Origin: Neisseria sp.
GTDB lineage: Bacteria; Pseudomonadota; Gammaproteobacteria; Burkholderiales; Neisseriaceae
Length of the DNA stretch: 64,000 nucleotides
Assembly: GCF_030527965.1 (NCBI RefSeq)
Contig: NZ_JAUMZU010000002.1
Span: 62,001 to 126,000, forward strand
Direction: 5' to 3'
A program made the position numbers and the translations under genes. Under the pieces are notes generated by a model. That model ran no database searches. It worked only from the letters and a program-made list of their open reading frames with translations, and had not been told where the DNA came from. This document shows, piece after piece, positions 1 to 10,309 of the stretch. Position 1 is the stretch's first letter. Each line of letters starts with the position of its first letter.

Positions 1-1
1 T

Positions 2-349
2 ACTGTCACTATGTTTGAAGTTGGTCAGTTGGTTGACGTAACTGGAACTTCAAAAGGTAAAGGTTTTTCCGGTACGATTAAACGCCATAATTTCGGTGCG
101 CAGCGTACTTCTCATGGTAACTCGCGTTCTCACCGTGTGCCTGGTTCTATCGGTATGGCTCAAGATCCGGGTCGTGTATTTCCTGGTAAGCGAATGGCTG
201 GACAGTACGGTAACACCAAATCAACTACTCAAAATCTGGAAGTAGTGCGTGTAGACGCTGAACGCCAGTTGTTGTTGGTTAAAGGTGCTGTTCCTGGTGC
301 TGTAAACAGCGATGTTGTGGTACGTCCGAGCGTGAAAGTAGGTGCGTAA
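2..349 (+). CDS. rplC: 50S ribosomal protein L3, 3' part (5' end outside window)
   Basis: Only the last 115 residues are visible; the frame is open to the window edge, so the start lies upstream. The segment [20 protein letters not shown] and the following [20 protein letters not shown] stretch are the L3 core that runs to the peptidyl transferase centre. L3 is an early assembly protein of the 50S subunit. The stop codon TAA shares its last base with the ATG of rplD, which indicates tight translational coupling in the S10 operon. Order rplC-rplD-rplW-rplB confirms the call. Confidence 0.97.
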   Translation, partial: TVTMFEVGQLVDVTGTSKGKGFSGTIKRHNFGAQRTSHGNSRSHRVPGSIGMAQDPGRVFPGKRMAGQYGNTKSTTQNLEVVRVDAERQLLLVKGAVPGAVNSDVVVRPSVKVGA

Positions 350-969
350 TGGAATTGAAAGTAATTGATGCTAAAGGGCAGGTGTCGGGTAGTTTGGCTG
401 TTTCTGATGCTTTGTTTGCTCGCGAATATAATGAAGCATTGGTTCATCAGTTGGTTACTGCTTTCTTGGCAAATGCCCGTTTGGGTAACCGAGCTCAGAA
501 AACCCGTGCTGAAGTAAATCATTCGACTAAAAAACCGTGGCGCCAAAAAGGTACTGGCCGCGCTCGTTCTGGTATGACCTCTTCTCCTTTATGGCGTAAA
601 GGCGGTCGCTCATTCCCGAATAAACCGGATGAAAACTTTAGCCAAAAAGTAAACCGTAAAATGTATCGTGCCGGTATGGCGACCATTTTGTCGCAATTGG
701 TGCGTGATGAACGTTTGTTTGTAATTGATGCATTGTCTGCTGATACACCCAAAACTAAAGTATTTGCCGAGCAAGTGAAAGATTTGGGTATGGAGCAAGT
801 TTTATTTGTGACTAAGCAGTTGGATGAAAATGTTTATCTGGCCTCGCGTAACTTGCCAAATGTATTGGTATTGGAAGCCCAGCAAATCGATCCGTATAGT
901 CTGCTGCGCTATAAAAAAGTGGTTGTAACTAAAGATGCAGTTGCACAGTTAGAGGAGCAGTGGGTATGA
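349..969 (+). CDS. rplD: 50S ribosomal protein L4
   Basis: 206 residues, the normal length. The loop with [14 protein letters not shown] around residues 62-75 is the hallmark of L4, which lines the exit tunnel and, in enterobacteria, represses its own S10 operon. Whether that autogenous control exists here cannot be seen, because the operon leader is outside the window. ATG overlaps the rplC stop by one base and the gene's own stop overlaps the rplW start by four bases (ATGA), so the three genes are coupled. Confidence 0.98.
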   Translation: MELKVIDAKGQVSGSLAVSDALFAREYNEALVHQLVTAFLANARLGNRAQKTRAEVNHSTKKPWRQKGTGRARSGMTSSPLWRKGGRSFPNKPDENFSQKVNRKMYRAGMATILSQLVRDERLFVIDALSADTPKTKVFAEQVKDLGMEQVLFVTKQLDENVYLASRNLPNVLVLEAQQIDPYSLLRYKKVVVTKDAVAQLEEQWV

Positions 970-1280
970 ATCAGCAACGTTTGACACAAGTACTTCTGGC
1001 TCCTGTTGTTTCTGAAAAAAGCAACCTGTTGGCCGAGAAACGTAACCAAATGACCTTTAAAGTGTTGTCAAATGCAACCAAGCAAGAAATCAAAGCTGCT
1101 GTTGAGTTGTTGTTTGAGGTGAAAGTTGCTTCTGTGACGACAACTACTACCAAAGGTAAGACCAAACGTTTTGGTCGTACTATTGGTCGCCGTAGTGATG
1201 TTAAAAAGGCTTATGTGAGCTTGGCAGCTGGTCAAGAGTTGGATTTAGAAGCTGCAGCTGCAGCTGCTGATAAGGAATAA
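966..1280 (+). CDS. rplW: 50S ribosomal protein L23
   Basis: 104 residues beginning [20 protein letters not shown], typical of L23, which sits at the tunnel exit and docks trigger factor and SRP. I chose ATG 966, inside an ATGA overlap with rplD, over an in-frame GTG two codons upstream because the overlap is the usual coupling arrangement and the family begins close to this point. The C-terminus ends in an alanine-rich stretch ([11 protein letters not shown]), a small lineage-specific extension. rplB follows after 2 bp. Confidence 0.97.
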   Translation: MNQQRLTQVLLAPVVSEKSNLLAEKRNQMTFKVLSNATKQEIKAAVELLFEVKVASVTTTTTKGKTKRFGRTIGRRSDVKKAYVSLAAGQELDLEAAAAAADKE

Positions 1281-1282
1281 AC

Positions 1283-2116
1283 ATGGCTATTATCAAGATG
1301 AAACCTACTTCTGCGGGTCGTCGCGGCATGGTTCGCGTAACCACAGAAGGTCTGTATAAAGGTGCTCCGTTTTCTGCTTTAGTAGAGAAAAAAAATACTA
1401 CTGCGGGTCGTAATAATAATGGTCATATTACTACTCGCCATAAAGGTGGCGGGCATAAACACCATTATCGCGTAGTGGATTTTAAACGTAATAAAGACGG
1501 TATATCCGCTAAAGTTGAACGTATTGAATATGATCCAAACCGTACAGCGCATATTGCCTTGCTATGCTATGTAGATGGAGAACGTCGTTACATTATCGCT
1601 CCTCGTGGTATCAAAGTTGGTGCTGTAGTGGTTTCTGGTGCTGAATCTGCTATTAAGGCGGGTAATGCTTTGCCTATCCGTAATATTCCTGTGGGTACGA
1701 CAATTCATTGCATCGAAATGAAGCCTGGTAAGGGTGCTCAGATTGCGCGTTCAGCTGGTGCTTCAGCCGTATTGTTGGCTAAAGAGGGTGTTTATGCTCA
1801 AGTACGCTTAAGATCTGGTGAGGTGCGTAAAATCCATGTTGATTGCCGAGCAACTATCGGTGAAGTTGGCAATGAAGAGCAAAGCTTGAAGAAAATCGGT
1901 AAGGCCGGTGCAAATCGTTGGCGTGGTATTCGTCCGACAGTGCGTGGTGTGGTGATGAACCCTGTGGATCACCCGCATGGTGGTGGTGAAGGCCGTACAG
2001 GCGAAGCGCGTGAGCCAGTTAGTCCGTGGGGCACTCCTGCTAAAGGTTACCGTACTCGTAATAATAAACGTACGGACAATATGATTGTTCGTAGACGTTA
2101 CTCAAATAAAGGTTAA
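1283..2116 (+). CDS. rplB: 50S ribosomal protein L2
   Basis: 277 residues. The signature [16 protein letters not shown] at residues 225-240 holds the conserved histidine (about residue 230) needed for peptidyl transferase activity; the N-terminal [17 protein letters not shown] is also standard. L2 binds 23S rRNA and helps subunit joining. Start is ATG two bases after rplW. It is followed after 5 bp by rpsS, as in the canonical S10 operon. Confidence 0.98.
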   Translation: MAIIKMKPTSAGRRGMVRVTTEGLYKGAPFSALVEKKNTTAGRNNNGHITTRHKGGGHKHHYRVVDFKRNKDGISAKVERIEYDPNRTAHIALLCYVDGERRYIIAPRGIKVGAVVVSGAESAIKAGNALPIRNIPVGTTIHCIEMKPGKGAQIARSAGASAVLLAKEGVYAQVRLRSGEVRKIHVDCRATIGEVGNEEQSLKKIGKAGANRWRGIRPTVRGVVMNPVDHPHGGGEGRTGEAREPVSPWGTPAKGYRTRNNKRTDNMIVRRRYSNKG

Positions 2117-2121
2117 TTGAT

Positions 2122-2400
2122 ATGGCTCGTTCATTGAAAAAAGGACCGTATGTAGACCTGCATTTACTGAAAAAAGTAGATGCGGCTCGTGCAAATAACG
2201 ACAAACGCCCTATTAAAACGTGGTCACGTCGTTCTACCATTTTGCCTGATTTTATTGGCTTGACTATTGCCGTGCATAATGGTCGTACCCATGTTCCTGT
2301 ATTTATTAGTGATAATATGGTAGGTCACAAGCTGGGTGAGTTCTCATTGACACGTACTTTTAAAGGTCACTTGGCCGATAAAAAAGCTAAAAAGAAATAA
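2122..2400 (+). CDS. rpsS: 30S ribosomal protein S19
   Basis: 92 residues, beginning [20 protein letters not shown], a diagnostic S19 N-terminus. S19 binds the head of the 30S subunit with S13 and contacts the A-site region. The interior [20 protein letters not shown] and the [12 protein letters not shown] tail are conserved. Position between rplB and rplV is invariant in bacteria. Confidence 0.98.
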   Translation: MARSLKKGPYVDLHLLKKVDAARANNDKRPIKTWSRRSTILPDFIGLTIAVHNGRTHVPVFISDNMVGHKLGEFSLTRTFKGHLADKKAKKK

Positions 2401-2408
2401 GGTGAATT

Positions 2409-2738
2409 ATGAGAGTATCTGCACAACATAAAAATGCACGAATTTCTGCTCAAAAAGCTCGTTTGGTGGCAGACATGATTCGTGGTAAAGATATTGCCCT
2501 TGCCCTGAATATTTTGACGTTTAGTCCTAAAAAAGGTGCTGAGTTAATTAAAAAAGTACTGGAATCTGCGATTGCTAATGCGGAGCATAATGAAGGTGCT
2601 GATATAGATGAATTAAAAGTCGTTACTATCTATGTTGACAAGGCTTCATCGCTAAAACGTTTTCAGGCCCGAGCAAAAGGTCGTGGTAACCGAATTGAAA
2701 AACAAACCTGTCATATTAATGTGACAGTGGGTAACTAA
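2409..2738 (+). CDS. rplV: 50S ribosomal protein L22
   Basis: 109 residues. L22 has a globular domain on the 50S surface and a beta-hairpin lining the exit tunnel; the hairpin tip here is in the [20 protein letters not shown] segment near residues 84-103, where macrolide-resistance changes arise in other species. A Shine-Dalgarno-like AAGGTGA precedes ATG. rpsC starts 10 bp after the stop. Confidence 0.98.
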   Translation: MRVSAQHKNARISAQKARLVADMIRGKDIALALNILTFSPKKGAELIKKVLESAIANAEHNEGADIDELKVVTIYVDKASSLKRFQARAKGRGNRIEKQTCHINVTVGN

Positions 2739-2748
2739 GGATAAAGCT

Positions 2749-3444
2749 ATGGGACAAAAAATTCATCCAACTGGCTTTCGTCTTGCAGTCAATAAAGATT
2801 GGTCATCTAAATGGTTTGCTAAAAGTAATGAATTTGCAACCATCTTAAAACAAGACATTGATGTTCGAGAATATTTGCGTAAACGTTTAGCAGGTGCTTC
2901 GGTTGGTCGAGTTGTTATTGAACGACCTGCAAAATCTGCTCGTATTACTATTTATTCGGCTCGTCCGGGTGTGGTAATTGGTAAAAAAGGCGAAGATATC
3001 GAAATTCTGAAACATGATTTGCAAAATCTTTTGGGAGTGCCTGTTCATGTTAATATTGAAGAAATTCGTAAGCCTGAATTAGATGCGCAAATTATTGCGG
3101 ATGGTATTGCGCAGCAATTGGAAAAACGTGTCCAGTTTCGCCGAGCCATGAAAAGAGCGATGCAAAATGCTATGCGAGTAGGCGCTAAAGGCATCAAAAT
3201 CATGACTTCTGGTCGTTTGAATGGTGCGGATATTGCGCGTAGCGAGTGGTACCGCGAAGGGCGTGTACCATTGCATACATTGAGAGCTAATGTTGATTAT
3301 GCTACTAGCGAGGCTCATACCACTTATGGGGTGATTGGCCTGAAAGTATGGGTATATACTGGTGAAGGCAAGCAAGAGGTTCAAGCTAAGCCGGGACAGG
3401 ATAATAAACGCAGAAAGGTAGGTCGAAATGCTGCAGCCAACTAG
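2749..3444 (+). CDS. rpsC: 30S ribosomal protein S3
   Basis: 231 residues. The N-terminal [18 protein letters not shown] and the KH-type motif [18 protein letters not shown] (near residues 75-92) identify S3, which forms the mRNA entry pore with S4 and S5. The C-terminal basic tail ends [14 protein letters not shown]. The last 17 bp overlap the start of rplP in another frame, a normal coupling for this gene pair. Confidence 0.98.
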   Translation: MGQKIHPTGFRLAVNKDWSSKWFAKSNEFATILKQDIDVREYLRKRLAGASVGRVVIERPAKSARITIYSARPGVVIGKKGEDIEILKHDLQNLLGVPVHVNIEEIRKPELDAQIIADGIAQQLEKRVQFRRAMKRAMQNAMRVGAKGIKIMTSGRLNGADIARSEWYREGRVPLHTLRANVDYATSEAHTTYGVIGLKVWVYTGEGKQEVQAKPGQDNKRRKVGRNAAAN

Positions 3445-3844
3445 ACTGAAGTATCGTAAACAACACAAAGGGCGTAATACAGGTATTGCTACGCGTGGTA
3501 ATGCTGTAAGTTTTGGTGATTTTGGGTTGAAGGCTATTGGTCGTGGTCGATTGACTGCCCGTCAGATTGAAGCTGCGCGTAGAGCGATGACTCGTCATAT
3601 TAAACGTGGTGGTCGTATTTGGATTAGAGTGTTTCCAGATAAGCCAATTACAGAAAAGCCAATTCAAGTTCGTATGGGAGGCGGCAAAGGTTCGGTAGAG
3701 TACTATGTGGCTGAAATTAAGCCGGGCAAAGTATTATACGAAATGGATGGTGTGGTTGAGTCGTTAGCTCGTGAAGCTTTTGCTTTGGCTTCAGCTAAAT
3801 TACCGATTCCGACTGTATTTGTAGTGAGACAGGTGGGTAAATAA
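3428..3844 (+). CDS. rplP: 50S ribosomal protein L16
   Basis: 138 residues starting [18 protein letters not shown]16 binds near the A-site tRNA elbow of the 50S subunit; the [19 protein letters not shown] block (residues 78-96) is the conserved core. Its start lies inside rpsC and its TAA shares a base with the ATG of rpmC. Confidence 0.98.
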   Translation: MLQPTRLKYRKQHKGRNTGIATRGNAVSFGDFGLKAIGRGRLTARQIEAARRAMTRHIKRGGRIWIRVFPDKPITEKPIQVRMGGGKGSVEYYVAEIKPGKVLYEMDGVVESLAREAFALASAKLPIPTVFVVRQVGK

Positions 3845-4035
3845 TGAAAGCCAATGAATTAAAAGATAAATCTGTCGAGCAGCTAGATTCTGTTTTGATT
3901 GATTTGCTGAAAAAACAATTTGGTTTACGTATGCAACATGCTACTGGCCAATTAAGTAAAACTAGTGAGTTAAAAGAAGTTCGTCGTTCTATTGCTCGTA
4001 TAAAAACAATTTTAACTGAAAAAGGTGTTAAGTAA
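3844..4035 (+). CDS. rpmC: 50S ribosomal protein L29
   Basis: 63 residues, two predicted helices, beginning [21 protein letters not shown]29 sits beside L23 at the tunnel exit. ATG overlaps the rplP stop by one base and its own TAA overlaps the rpsQ ATG by one base, so rplP-rpmC-rpsQ are translationally linked. Confidence 0.97.
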   Translation: MKANELKDKSVEQLDSVLIDLLKKQFGLRMQHATGQLSKTSELKEVRRSIARIKTILTEKGVK

Positions 4036-4298
4036 TGAGTGAGGTTAAAAATGTTCGTTCCTTGCTAGGCAAGGTAGTTAGCGATAAAATGGATAAAACA
4101 GTAACCGTGCTTGTTGAGCGAAAAGTGAAACATCCTTTGTATGGTAAAGTTATCCGCCGTTCTTCAAAAATACATGCTCATGATGAACAGAATCAGTATA
4201 GCGTTGGAGATATTGTTTTGATTGAAGAGGCCCGTCCTTTATCTAAAACTAAATCTTGGGTTGTTACGCAACTGGTAGAAAAAGCCAGATCTGTTTAA
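4035..4298 (+). CDS. rpsQ: 30S ribosomal protein S17
   Basis: 87 residues with the S17 OB-fold signature [20 protein letters not shown] and [14 protein letters not shown]17 binds helices 7 and 11 of 16S rRNA early in assembly. It is the last gene before a 241-bp break in the cluster; in most bacteria the S10 operon also ends here and the spc operon begins with rplN. Confidence 0.98.
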   Translation: MSEVKNVRSLLGKVVSDKMDKTVTVLVERKVKHPLYGKVIRRSSKIHAHDEQNQYSVGDIVLIEEARPLSKTKSWVVTQLVEKARSV

Positions 4299-4539
4299 CC
4301 TTTTACAAATTTTCTATTTCTAAGCTAAAAAACGAAGCTTGCGATAAATGGTTTATTCCTGTAAACTTCGTTTTTTAGGCTTTCAATTTCTTTTGAGAGT
4401 TTCTCCCTTTGGGACCAAGACTGGTTTACTTGAACCAAAATAGGTTATGGATTTTAACAAATCTAAAGTGATAAATATTTCAGATTTGCTTTATCTGTAA
4501 GTGGTAAATTAAGTTGGCTTTATTAATTAAGGTAAGAAT
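4299..4539 (+). promoter_or_regulatory. Structured gap between rpsQ and rplN (S10/spc junction, probable leader)
   Basis: No gene is visible. A 13-bp perfect inverted repeat lies at 4325-4337 and 4366-4378 (CTAAAAAACGAAG, 28-nt loop), ending in a T-rich arm that could terminate S10 transcripts. Downstream are a small stem TGGTT/AACCA (4422-4437) and two overlapping alternatives: CAAATCT (4458-4464) with AGATTTG (4482-4488), or CAGAT (4481-4485) with ATCTG (4493-4497). The last two cannot form together, as expected of an attenuator or a ribosomal-protein-binding leader. I found no convincing -35/-10 pair. Confidence 0.5.
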
Positions 4540-4908
4540 ATGATTCAGATGCAGACCATCTTAGATGTGGCTGATAATTCTGGTGCGCGTCGCGTGATGT
4601 GCATTAAGGTATTGGGTGGATCTAAGCGACGCTATGCGAATGTAGGCGATATTATTAAGGTGGCGGTTAAGGATGCGGCTCCTAGAGGTCGTGTAAAAAA
4701 AGGTGATGTATATAATGCGGTTGTTGTTAGGACGGCGAAAGGTGTACGACGTCCTGATGGTGCATTAATTAAGTTTGATAATAATGCAGCTGTGTTGTTG
4801 AATAATAAGCTTGAGCCTATGGGGACGCGTATTTTTGGGCCGGTTACTCGTGAATTGCGTACGGAACGTTTTATGAAAATTGTTTCGTTGGCTCCGGAAG
4901 TATTGTAA
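4540..4908 (+). CDS. rplN: 50S ribosomal protein L14
   Basis: 122 residues with [20 protein letters not shown] and the C-terminal [18 protein letters not shown], both near-identical to other bacterial L14 proteins. L14 forms an intersubunit bridge and is the target of the silencing factor RsfS. It opens the spc part of the cluster after the structured gap and is preceded by AAGG at 4530-4533. rplX begins 10 bp after its stop. Confidence 0.98.
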   Translation: MIQMQTILDVADNSGARRVMCIKVLGGSKRRYANVGDIIKVAVKDAAPRGRVKKGDVYNAVVVRTAKGVRRPDGALIKFDNNAAVLLNNKLEPMGTRIFGPVTRELRTERFMKIVSLAPEVL

Positions 4909-4918
4909 GGAGAGAATA

Positions 4919-5239
4919 GTGAAAAAAATTATTACAGGCGATCAAGTTGTCATAGTTTCTGGAAAAGATAAAGGCAAGACTGGTAAGGTTGTTTCCGTTT
5001 TTGAGCGAAAAGTAGTTGTTGATGGTGTTAATTTAGTGAAGCGTCATCAAAAGCCTAACCAAATGAGAGGCGTGGAAGGTGGCGTGGTTGTGAAAAATAT
5101 GCCCTTGGATATCTCAAATGTTGCAATCCTGAATCCTGAGACTCAAAAAGCTGATCGTGTAGGTATTAAAGTCGTTCAGACTGAAAGCGGAATTAAGCGC
5201 ATTCGTGTGTTTAAATCGACGGGCACTGAGGTGGGTTAA
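4919..5239 (+). CDS. rplX: 50S ribosomal protein L24 (GTG start)
   Basis: 106 residues from GTG 4919. This start gives [20 protein letters not shown], the usual beginning of L24, and is preceded by AAGGAGAG at a good distance; an upstream in-frame ATG at 4880 would lie inside rplN and adds 13 unrelated residues. The KOW motif [11 protein letters not shown] is at residues 14-24. L24 initiates 50S assembly. Confidence 0.96.
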   Translation: MKKIITGDQVVIVSGKDKGKTGKVVSVFERKVVVDGVNLVKRHQKPNQMRGVEGGVVVKNMPLDISNVAILNPETQKADRVGIKVVQTESGIKRIRVFKSTGTEVG

Positions 5240-5249
5240 GGAGCTTATT

Positions 5250-5789
5250 ATGGCTAGATTAAAAGATTTTTATTTCAGTACGGTTGCTCCAGAATTGATG
5301 AAGCAATTTAATTATAAATCAATTATGGAAGTTCCTCGTATTGAGAAAATTACTTTAAATATGGGCGTTGGTGAAGCTGTTGCTGATAAAAAGATAATGG
5401 AGCATGCGGTTGCTGATTTGGAGAAAATTTCAGGTCAAAAACCAGTGGTAACAGTCGCTAGAAAATCAATTGCTGGGTTTAAAATTCGTGATAATTATCC
5501 GATTGGCTGTAAAGTAACTTTGCGCCGTGAACAGATGTTTGAGTTTTTAGATCGTCTGGTAACAATTGCTTTGCCTCGAGTGCGAGATTTCAGGGGTGTA
5601 AATGGTAAATCATTCGACGGTCGAGGTAATTACAATATGGGTGTTCGCGAGCAAATCATTTTTCCGGAAATTGAATATGATAAAATTGATGCTTTGCGTG
5701 GGTTGAATATCACTATTACAACTACTGCTAAAACTGATGAAGAAGCAAAAGCATTGTTAGCATTATTTAAGTTTCCATTTAAAGGATAA
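5250..5789 (+). CDS. rplE: 50S ribosomal protein L5
   Basis: 179 residues from ATG 5250, which follows TAAGGAG; an in-frame start at 5205 would lie within rpl[21 protein letters not shown] and the [20 protein letters not shown] block are diagnostic. L5 binds 5S rRNA with L18 and L25 in the central protuberance and contacts P-site tRNA. Confidence 0.98.
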   Translation: MARLKDFYFSTVAPELMKQFNYKSIMEVPRIEKITLNMGVGEAVADKKIMEHAVADLEKISGQKPVVTVARKSIAGFKIRDNYPIGCKVTLRREQMFEFLDRLVTIALPRVRDFRGVNGKSFDGRGNYNMGVREQIIFPEIEYDKIDALRGLNITITTTAKTDEEAKALLALFKFPFKG

Positions 5790-5791
5790 TC

Positions 5792-6097
5792 ATGGCAAAA
5801 AAAGCACTTATTAACCGTGAAGCAAAAAGAGTTGCTTTGGCTCGAAAGTATGCCGCAAAGCGTGCTGCTATTTTTGCAGTTATTCATGATGTTAATGTTA
5901 CTGATGAAGAGCGTTTTGAAGCGAGATTGAAATTACAGGCTATTCCTAGAAATGCGGCTCCAGTTAGGCAGCGTCGTCGCTGTGCATTAACAGGGCGTCC
6001 CCGTGGAACTTTCCGCAAGTTTGGATTGGGTCGTATTAAAATCCGTGAGATTGCCATGCGTGGCGAAATTCCTGGTGTGATTAAGGCTAGTTGGTAA
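5792..6097 (+). CDS. rpsN: 30S ribosomal protein S14 (long, zinc-free form)
   Basis: 101 residues, the long C-minus form of S14: no CXXC zinc knuckles are present, in contrast to the ~61-residue zinc form. The C-terminal [20 protein letters not shown] is conserved. S14 binds the 30S head. It lies 2 bp after rplE. Confidence 0.97.
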   Translation: MAKKALINREAKRVALARKYAAKRAAIFAVIHDVNVTDEERFEARLKLQAIPRNAAPVRQRRRCALTGRPRGTFRKFGLGRIKIREIAMRGEIPGVIKASW

Positions 6098-6113
6098 ATA
6101 GGAGAGATAAAAA

Positions 6114-6506
6114 ATGAGTATGCATGATCCTATTTCTGATATGTTGACTCGTATTCGTAATGCTCAGCGAGCACATAAGGCATTGGTTGGTATGCCGTCA
6201 TCTAAGTTAAAATGTGCAATCGCAAAAGTCTTGAAAGAAGAAGGTTATATAGAAGACTTTTCAATTACTTCGGATGCGAAACCAATATTAGAAATTCAAT
6301 TGAAATATTACGCAGGCCGTCCAGTTATAGAACAGATTAAGCGAGTGTCGCGCCCTGGTTTGAGGGTGTATAAGGCCTCTTCTGATATTCCTGTTGTGAT
6401 GAATGGGTTAGGAGTTGCTATTGTTAGTACTTCTAAAGGCGTTATGACTGATCGTAAAGCTCGGGCTGTTGGGGTTGGCGGTGAGTTGCTATGTGTGGTT
6501 GCCTAG
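6114..6506 (+). CDS. rpsH: 30S ribosomal protein S8
   Basis: 130 residues starting [21 protein letters not shown]8 is a central-domain primary binder of 16S rRNA and, in enterobacteria, the spc-operon repressor acting at the rplE start; such control is not visible here. The C-terminal [20 protein letters not shown] is the RNA-binding signature. Confidence 0.98.
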   Translation: MSMHDPISDMLTRIRNAQRAHKALVGMPSSKLKCAIAKVLKEEGYIEDFSITSDAKPILEIQLKYYAGRPVIEQIKRVSRPGLRVYKASSDIPVVMNGLGVAIVSTSKGVMTDRKARAVGVGGELLCVVA

Positions 6507-6521
6507 GAGGAACATTTTAAG

Positions 6522-7055
6522 ATGTCTCGAGTTGCTAAAAATCCAGTAAATGTTCCTGCTGGAGTTGAAGTTAAGTTTGGAACAGATAAATTGGTTGTCA
6601 AAGGGAAAAATGGTGAGTTGTCATTGCCTTTGTCTTCTGAGGTGAAAATTGAATTGGTTGATGAGCAATTGGTTTTTTCTACGGAAGCTAAGACTAAGAA
6701 AGCTAATGCTATGTCCGGTACAGTACGGGCTTTAGTTGCTAACATGATTAAAGGCGTTTCAGAAGGATTTGAGAAGAAATTGCAATTAATCGGAGTTGGT
6801 TACAGAGCTCAGGCTCAGGGTACAACTTTAAATCTGTCTTTGGGTTTCTCTCATCCTGTGGTTTATCAACTACCAAAAAATGTATCTGTGCAAACTCCTT
6901 CTCAAACAGAAATCGTATTGAGTAGTGCAGATAAACAAGCTTTGGGTCAAGTGGCTGCTGAAATTCGTGGCTTTAGACCTCCAGAGCCTTATAAAGGCAA
7001 AGGAGTGCGCTATTCTGATGAAGTGGTTGTAATGAAAGAAGCTAAGAAAAAATAA
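6522..7055 (+). CDS. rplF: 50S ribosomal protein L6
   Basis: 177 residues with two repeated RNA-binding folds. The C-terminal [19 protein letters not shown] (residues 151-169) is the L6 signature near the sarcin-ricin loop. It starts 15 bp after rpsH with an AGGAGG ribosome binding site at 6506-6511. Confidence 0.98.
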   Translation: MSRVAKNPVNVPAGVEVKFGTDKLVVKGKNGELSLPLSSEVKIELVDEQLVFSTEAKTKKANAMSGTVRALVANMIKGVSEGFEKKLQLIGVGYRAQAQGTTLNLSLGFSHPVVYQLPKNVSVQTPSQTEIVLSSADKQALGQVAAEIRGFRPPEPYKGKGVRYSDEVVVMKEAKKK

Positions 7056-7074
7056 TTGAGGTGTTGAACGTATT

Positions 7075-7428
7075 ATGGATAAGCATGAAAAAAGATTTCG
7101 CCGTGCTCAAAAAACTCGCGCACGTATTGCGGACTTAAAGATGATTAGACTGTGTGTTTTTCGCACAAATAACCACATTTACGCCCAAGTCATTAATGCA
7201 GACGGTGATAAGATTTTAGCTTCTGCTTCTACTTTAGAAGTAGATGTTCGTAAAGAGTTGAAATCAAGCTCTAATATTGAAGCAGCTGCTTTTGTTGGTA
7301 AGAGAATTGCAGAAAAAGCTAAAGCTGTTGGTGTTACGACAGTTGCTTTTGATCGCTCGGGCTTTCAATATCATGGTCGTGTAAAAGCGGTAGCCGAAGC
7401 TGCGCGTGAAAATGGCTTGAGCTTCTAA
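7075..7428 (+). CDS. rplR: 50S ribosomal protein L18
   Basis: 117 residues, [20 protein letters not shown], with the C-terminal [21 protein letters not shown]18 brings 5S rRNA to the central protuberance together with L5. Placement between rplF and rpsE is canonical. Confidence 0.97.
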   Translation: MDKHEKRFRRAQKTRARIADLKMIRLCVFRTNNHIYAQVINADGDKILASASTLEVDVRKELKSSSNIEAAAFVGKRIAEKAKAVGVTTVAFDRSGFQYHGRVKAVAEAARENGLSF

Positions 7429-7456
7429 TTTTAAAGATTTCGGAGATGTTACTAAC

Positions 7457-7960
7457 ATGGCAAAACATGAAGAAGAACGTAGTGATGGTTTAATCGAAAA
7501 AATGGTAGCTGTTAATCGTGTCACTAAAGTTGTAAAAGGTGGCCGTATTATGGCTTTCTCTGCGCTAACTGTTGTTGGCGATGGTGACGGTCGTATTGGC
7601 ATGGGCAAAGGGAAATCAAGAGAAGTCCCTGTTGCTGTTCAAAAGGCTATGGATCAAGCACGTCGTTGTATGATTAAAGTGCCTTTGAAAGAAGGTACCA
7701 TACATCATGAAGTAATTGGAAAACATGGAGCAACACGAGTCTTTATGCAACCTGCTAAAGAAGGTAGTGGTGTTAAAGCTGGCGGTCCTATGCGTTTAAT
7801 TTTTGATGCAATGGGCATTCACAATATTTCAGCGAAGGTACATGGTTCCACTAATCCATATAATATTGTGCGAGCTACTTTGGATGGTTTGTCGAAGTTA
7901 TATACTCCGTCTGAAATTGCGGCAAAACGTGGATTGACAGTAGACGAAATTTCAAGGTAA
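7457..7960 (+). CDS. rpsE: 30S ribosomal protein S5
   Basis: 167 residues. S5 contributes to decoding accuracy; the double-stranded RNA-binding-like N-domain carries [20 protein letters not shown] (residues 23-42) and the C-domain the [15 protein letters not shown] stretch. Spectinomycin-resistance changes in other species fall in the first loop. Start ATG is preceded by CGGAG. Confidence 0.98.
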   Translation: MAKHEEERSDGLIEKMVAVNRVTKVVKGGRIMAFSALTVVGDGDGRIGMGKGKSREVPVAVQKAMDQARRCMIKVPLKEGTIHHEVIGKHGATRVFMQPAKEGSGVKAGGPMRLIFDAMGIHNISAKVHGSTNPYNIVRATLDGLSKLYTPSEIAAKRGLTVDEISR

Positions 7961-7966
7961 GAAATA

Positions 7967-8152
7967 ATGGTTGAGCAAAAAAAACTTAAAGTGACTTTGG
8001 TAAAAAGTCTAATTGGTACAGTTGACACTCATCGTCAGTGTGCTCGAGGTCTTGGCCTTCGCCATCGTGAACATACAGTTGAAGTTCTGGATACTCCAGA
8101 GAATCGTGGTATGATTAATAAAATTAGCTACCTTTTGAAAGTGGAGTCGTAA
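7967..8152 (+). CDS. rpmD: 50S ribosomal protein L30
   Basis: 61 residues with [20 protein letters not shown], the L30 signature. It starts 6 bp after rpsE. L30 lies on the solvent side of the 50S subunit and is absent in some lineages, so its presence here completes the canonical spc order. Confidence 0.97.
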   Translation: MVEQKKLKVTLVKSLIGTVDTHRQCARGLGLRHREHTVEVLDTPENRGMINKISYLLKVES

Positions 8153-8153
8153 T

Positions 8154-8588
8154 ATGTTGTTAAACACTATTCAGCCTATAGATGGTGCTACTCACGCTAA
8201 ACGTCGCGTTGGTCGCGGCATTGGCAGTGGTTTAGGGAAAACTTGTGGTCGTGGACATAAAGGTCAAAAAAGTAGAGCTGGTGGATTTCATAAAGTAGGC
8301 TTTGAGGGTGGACAAATGCCGTTACAACGGCGCTTGCCTAAGCGTGGTTTTAAATCATTAAGTGCTGGTTTGTCAGCCCAGATTCGCTTGTGTGAATTGC
8401 AGAATTTAGCTGTTCAAGATATTGATTTGCTGGTTTTGAAGCAAGCAGGTTTAATTTCGTCAAAAACTGAAACAGTCAAAGTAATTTTGAGTGGTGAATT
8501 AAACAAGGCAGTTCATTTGAAAGGTATTAAAGCAACTAAGGGTGCGAAAGCCATTATTGAGGCAGCTGGCGGTAAAATTGAGGAATAA
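8154..8588 (+). CDS. rplO: 50S ribosomal protein L15
   Basis: 144 residues. The N-terminal glycine/arginine-rich tail ([20 protein letters not shown], residues 17-36) penetrates 23S rRNA and the C-terminal domain is globular. L15 is a late 50S assembly protein. It abuts rpmD by 1 bp and secY by 2 bp. Confidence 0.98.
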   Translation: MLLNTIQPIDGATHAKRRVGRGIGSGLGKTCGRGHKGQKSRAGGFHKVGFEGGQMPLQRRLPKRGFKSLSAGLSAQIRLCELQNLAVQDIDLLVLKQAGLISSKTETVKVILSGELNKAVHLKGIKATKGAKAIIEAAGGKIEE

Positions 8589-8590
8589 GG

Positions 8591-9892
8591 TTGAGTAAAT
8601 TGGCTCATCAACAATTTAAAAAAGGATTGGCAAAATCTAATGATTTAAAGAATAGATTATTATTTTTGCTTATGGCCTTAATTGTTTATCGAATTGGTAC
8701 CCATATACCTGTGCCAGGTGTGGATGCAACTGCTTTGGCTAAGGCATATCAAGATCAAAGTAGCGGAATACTTGGCATGCTCAATATGTTTTCAGGTGGT
8801 TCATTAGAGCGATTTAGTATCCTAGCAATTGGTATTATGCCTTATATTTCAGCATCAATTGTGATGCAATTGGCATCTGAAATGCTCCCTTCTTTAAAGT
8901 CGCTTAAAAAAGAAGGGGATGCTGGACGTAGAATTGTTACTAAATATACACGAATCGGTACTGTTCTGCTTGCTACATTGCAAAGTTTTGGTGTGGCTAG
9001 TTTAGTTTTTGGTCAAGAAAAATTAGTAGTTGTGCCGAAGTTTGAATTTTACGTTTCAACGATAGTTTGTTTAGTTGGCGGAACAATGTTCTTAATGTGG
9101 CTTGGAGAGCAGATTACAGAAAGAGGGATTGGTAACGGTATCTCTTTAATCATTACCTCTGGTATTGCTGCCGGTGTACCGTCTGGTTTTACTAAACTAA
9201 TTGCTTTGATGAATAGTGACTCTGGTGGGTTGTTAAAGGTTTTTGGCATAATATTCGGAGTAATGCTTTTAGTATATATTGTTGTATGTTTTGAAAGTGC
9301 TTTAAGAAAAGTACCGATTCACTACGCTAAAAGGCAAATAATTAAAGAGCAAAGTACGCATATACCTTTTAAATTGAATATGGCAGGGGTAATACCTCCT
9401 ATCTTTGCTTCTAGCCTCATCCTTTTCCCTGCTACTTTGGGAAGTTGGTTTGGTGCTTCGCATGATGACTCAAGATTTTCCCAGCTTGTCGCAATGTTAA
9501 GTCATGGCCAGCCTATCTATATGGTCTTGTTTTCTTTGCTGATTATATTTTTCTGTTATTTTTATACATCCTTGGTCTTTTCTCCAAAAGAAATAGCAGA
9601 AAATTTGAAAAAAAGTGGGGCTGTCATTCCTAATATTAGGCCGGGAGAATATACCGCAAATTATTTGGAAAAGCTTGTTATGAGGCTAACCTTTTTTGGC
9701 GCACTGTATATAACAGGAATTTGTTTGTTGCCTGAAATATTGACTTCAACATTTAATATTCCATTTTATTTAGGCGGTACATCCCTATTAATTCTTGTAG
9801 TCGTAACAATGGATTTTAGTACTCAAATCGCTTCTTACAAAATGACTGAGCGGTATGATTATTTCTCCATGAAATCTTTATCTCGTAAATAA
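8591..9892 (+). CDS. secY: Protein translocase subunit SecY (TTG start)
   Basis: 433 residues with ten predicted membrane helices. SecY is the channel of the Sec translocon, which exports unfolded proteins and inserts membrane proteins. Conserved stretches include HIPVPGVDA and [15 protein letters not shown] (plug region) and the cytosolic loop with [17 protein letters not shown]. The start is TTG 8591, preceded by AATAAGG; no ATG or GTG lies near and this start gives the expected N-terminus. A rare start may limit SecY output relative to the ribosomal genes around it. Confidence 0.97.
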   Translation: MSKLAHQQFKKGLAKSNDLKNRLLFLLMALIVYRIGTHIPVPGVDATALAKAYQDQSSGILGMLNMFSGGSLERFSILAIGIMPYISASIVMQLASEMLPSLKSLKKEGDAGRRIVTKYTRIGTVLLATLQSFGVASLVFGQEKLVVVPKFEFYVSTIVCLVGGTMFLMWLGEQITERGIGNGISLIITSGIAAGVPSGFTKLIALMNSDSGGLLKVFGIIFGVMLLVYIVVCFESALRKVPIHYAKRQIIKEQSTHIPFKLNMAGVIPPIFASSLILFPATLGSWFGASHDDSRFSQLVAMLSHGQPIYMVLFSLLIIFFCYFYTSLVFSPKEIAENLKKSGAVIPNIRPGEYTANYLEKLVMRLTFFGALYITGICLLPEILTSTFNIPFYLGGTSLLILVVVTMDFSTQIASYKMTERYDYFSMKSLSRK

Positions 9893-9894
9893 CA

Positions 9895-10113
9895 ATGGCT
9901 AAAGAAGACATTATACAAATGCAAGGAGAGATTCTTGAAACCTTGCCCAATGCTACATTTAAAGTAAAACTTGAAAATGATCACGTCGTGTTAGGTCACA
10001 TTTCTGGGAAAATGCGCATGCATTATATCCGTATTTCTCCCGGAGATAAGGTAACGGTTGAGCTGACTCCTTATGATTTGAGTCGTGCTCGTATCGTTTT
10101 CAGAACACGATAA
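9895..10113 (+). CDS. infA: Translation initiation factor IF-1
   Basis: 72 residues, a single OB-fold: [20 protein letters not shown] and [21 protein letters not shown]-1 binds the A site of the 30S subunit during initiation. Its place between secY and rpmJ matches betaproteobacteria and Gram-positives; enterobacteria have it elsewhere. ATG follows the secY stop by 2 bp. Confidence 0.98.
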   Translation: MAKEDIIQMQGEILETLPNATFKVKLENDHVVLGHISGKMRMHYIRISPGDKVTVELTPYDLSRARIVFRTR

Positions 10114-10135
10114 TTTTTGATGAAAGGAACTAATG

Positions 10136-10249
10136 ATGCGCGTTCAGCCGTCTATTAAGAAGATTTGCCGACACTGCAAGATTATTCGTCGTAATCGCGT
10201 GGTTCGTGTGATTTGTGTTGATCCTCGTCACAAACAACGCCAAGGTTAA
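10136..10249 (+). CDS. rpmJ: 50S ribosomal protein L36 (zinc form)
   Basis: 37 residues, [20 protein letters not shown] and onward to the tail HKQRQG. Cys11, Cys14, Cys27 and His32 form the zinc ribbon of the C-plus form. L36 is the smallest 50S protein. Two adjacent ATG codons (10133 and 10136) could start it; the second gives the standard N-terminus. GAAAGGAAC precedes them. Confidence 0.96.
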   Translation: MRVQPSIKKICRHCKIIRRNRVVRVICVDPRHKQRQG

Positions 10250-10250
10250 T

Positions 10251-10278
10251 TTGATTAACCTGAAATTTATGTTATAGT
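10251..10278 (+). promoter_or_regulatory. Probable sigma-70 promoter of the alpha operon (rpsM-rplQ)
   Basis: TTGATT at 10251-10256 and TATAGT at 10273-10278 are separated by 16 bp, directly after rpmJ. Transcription would start near 10285, only about 25 nt before rpsM. Such a short leader leaves no room for the long S4-binding pseudoknot that controls the alpha operon in enterobacteria. Confidence 0.6.
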
Positions 10279-10309
10279 GATGAGCTTTTTACCTTAGAAG
10301 GAAGTAAAT

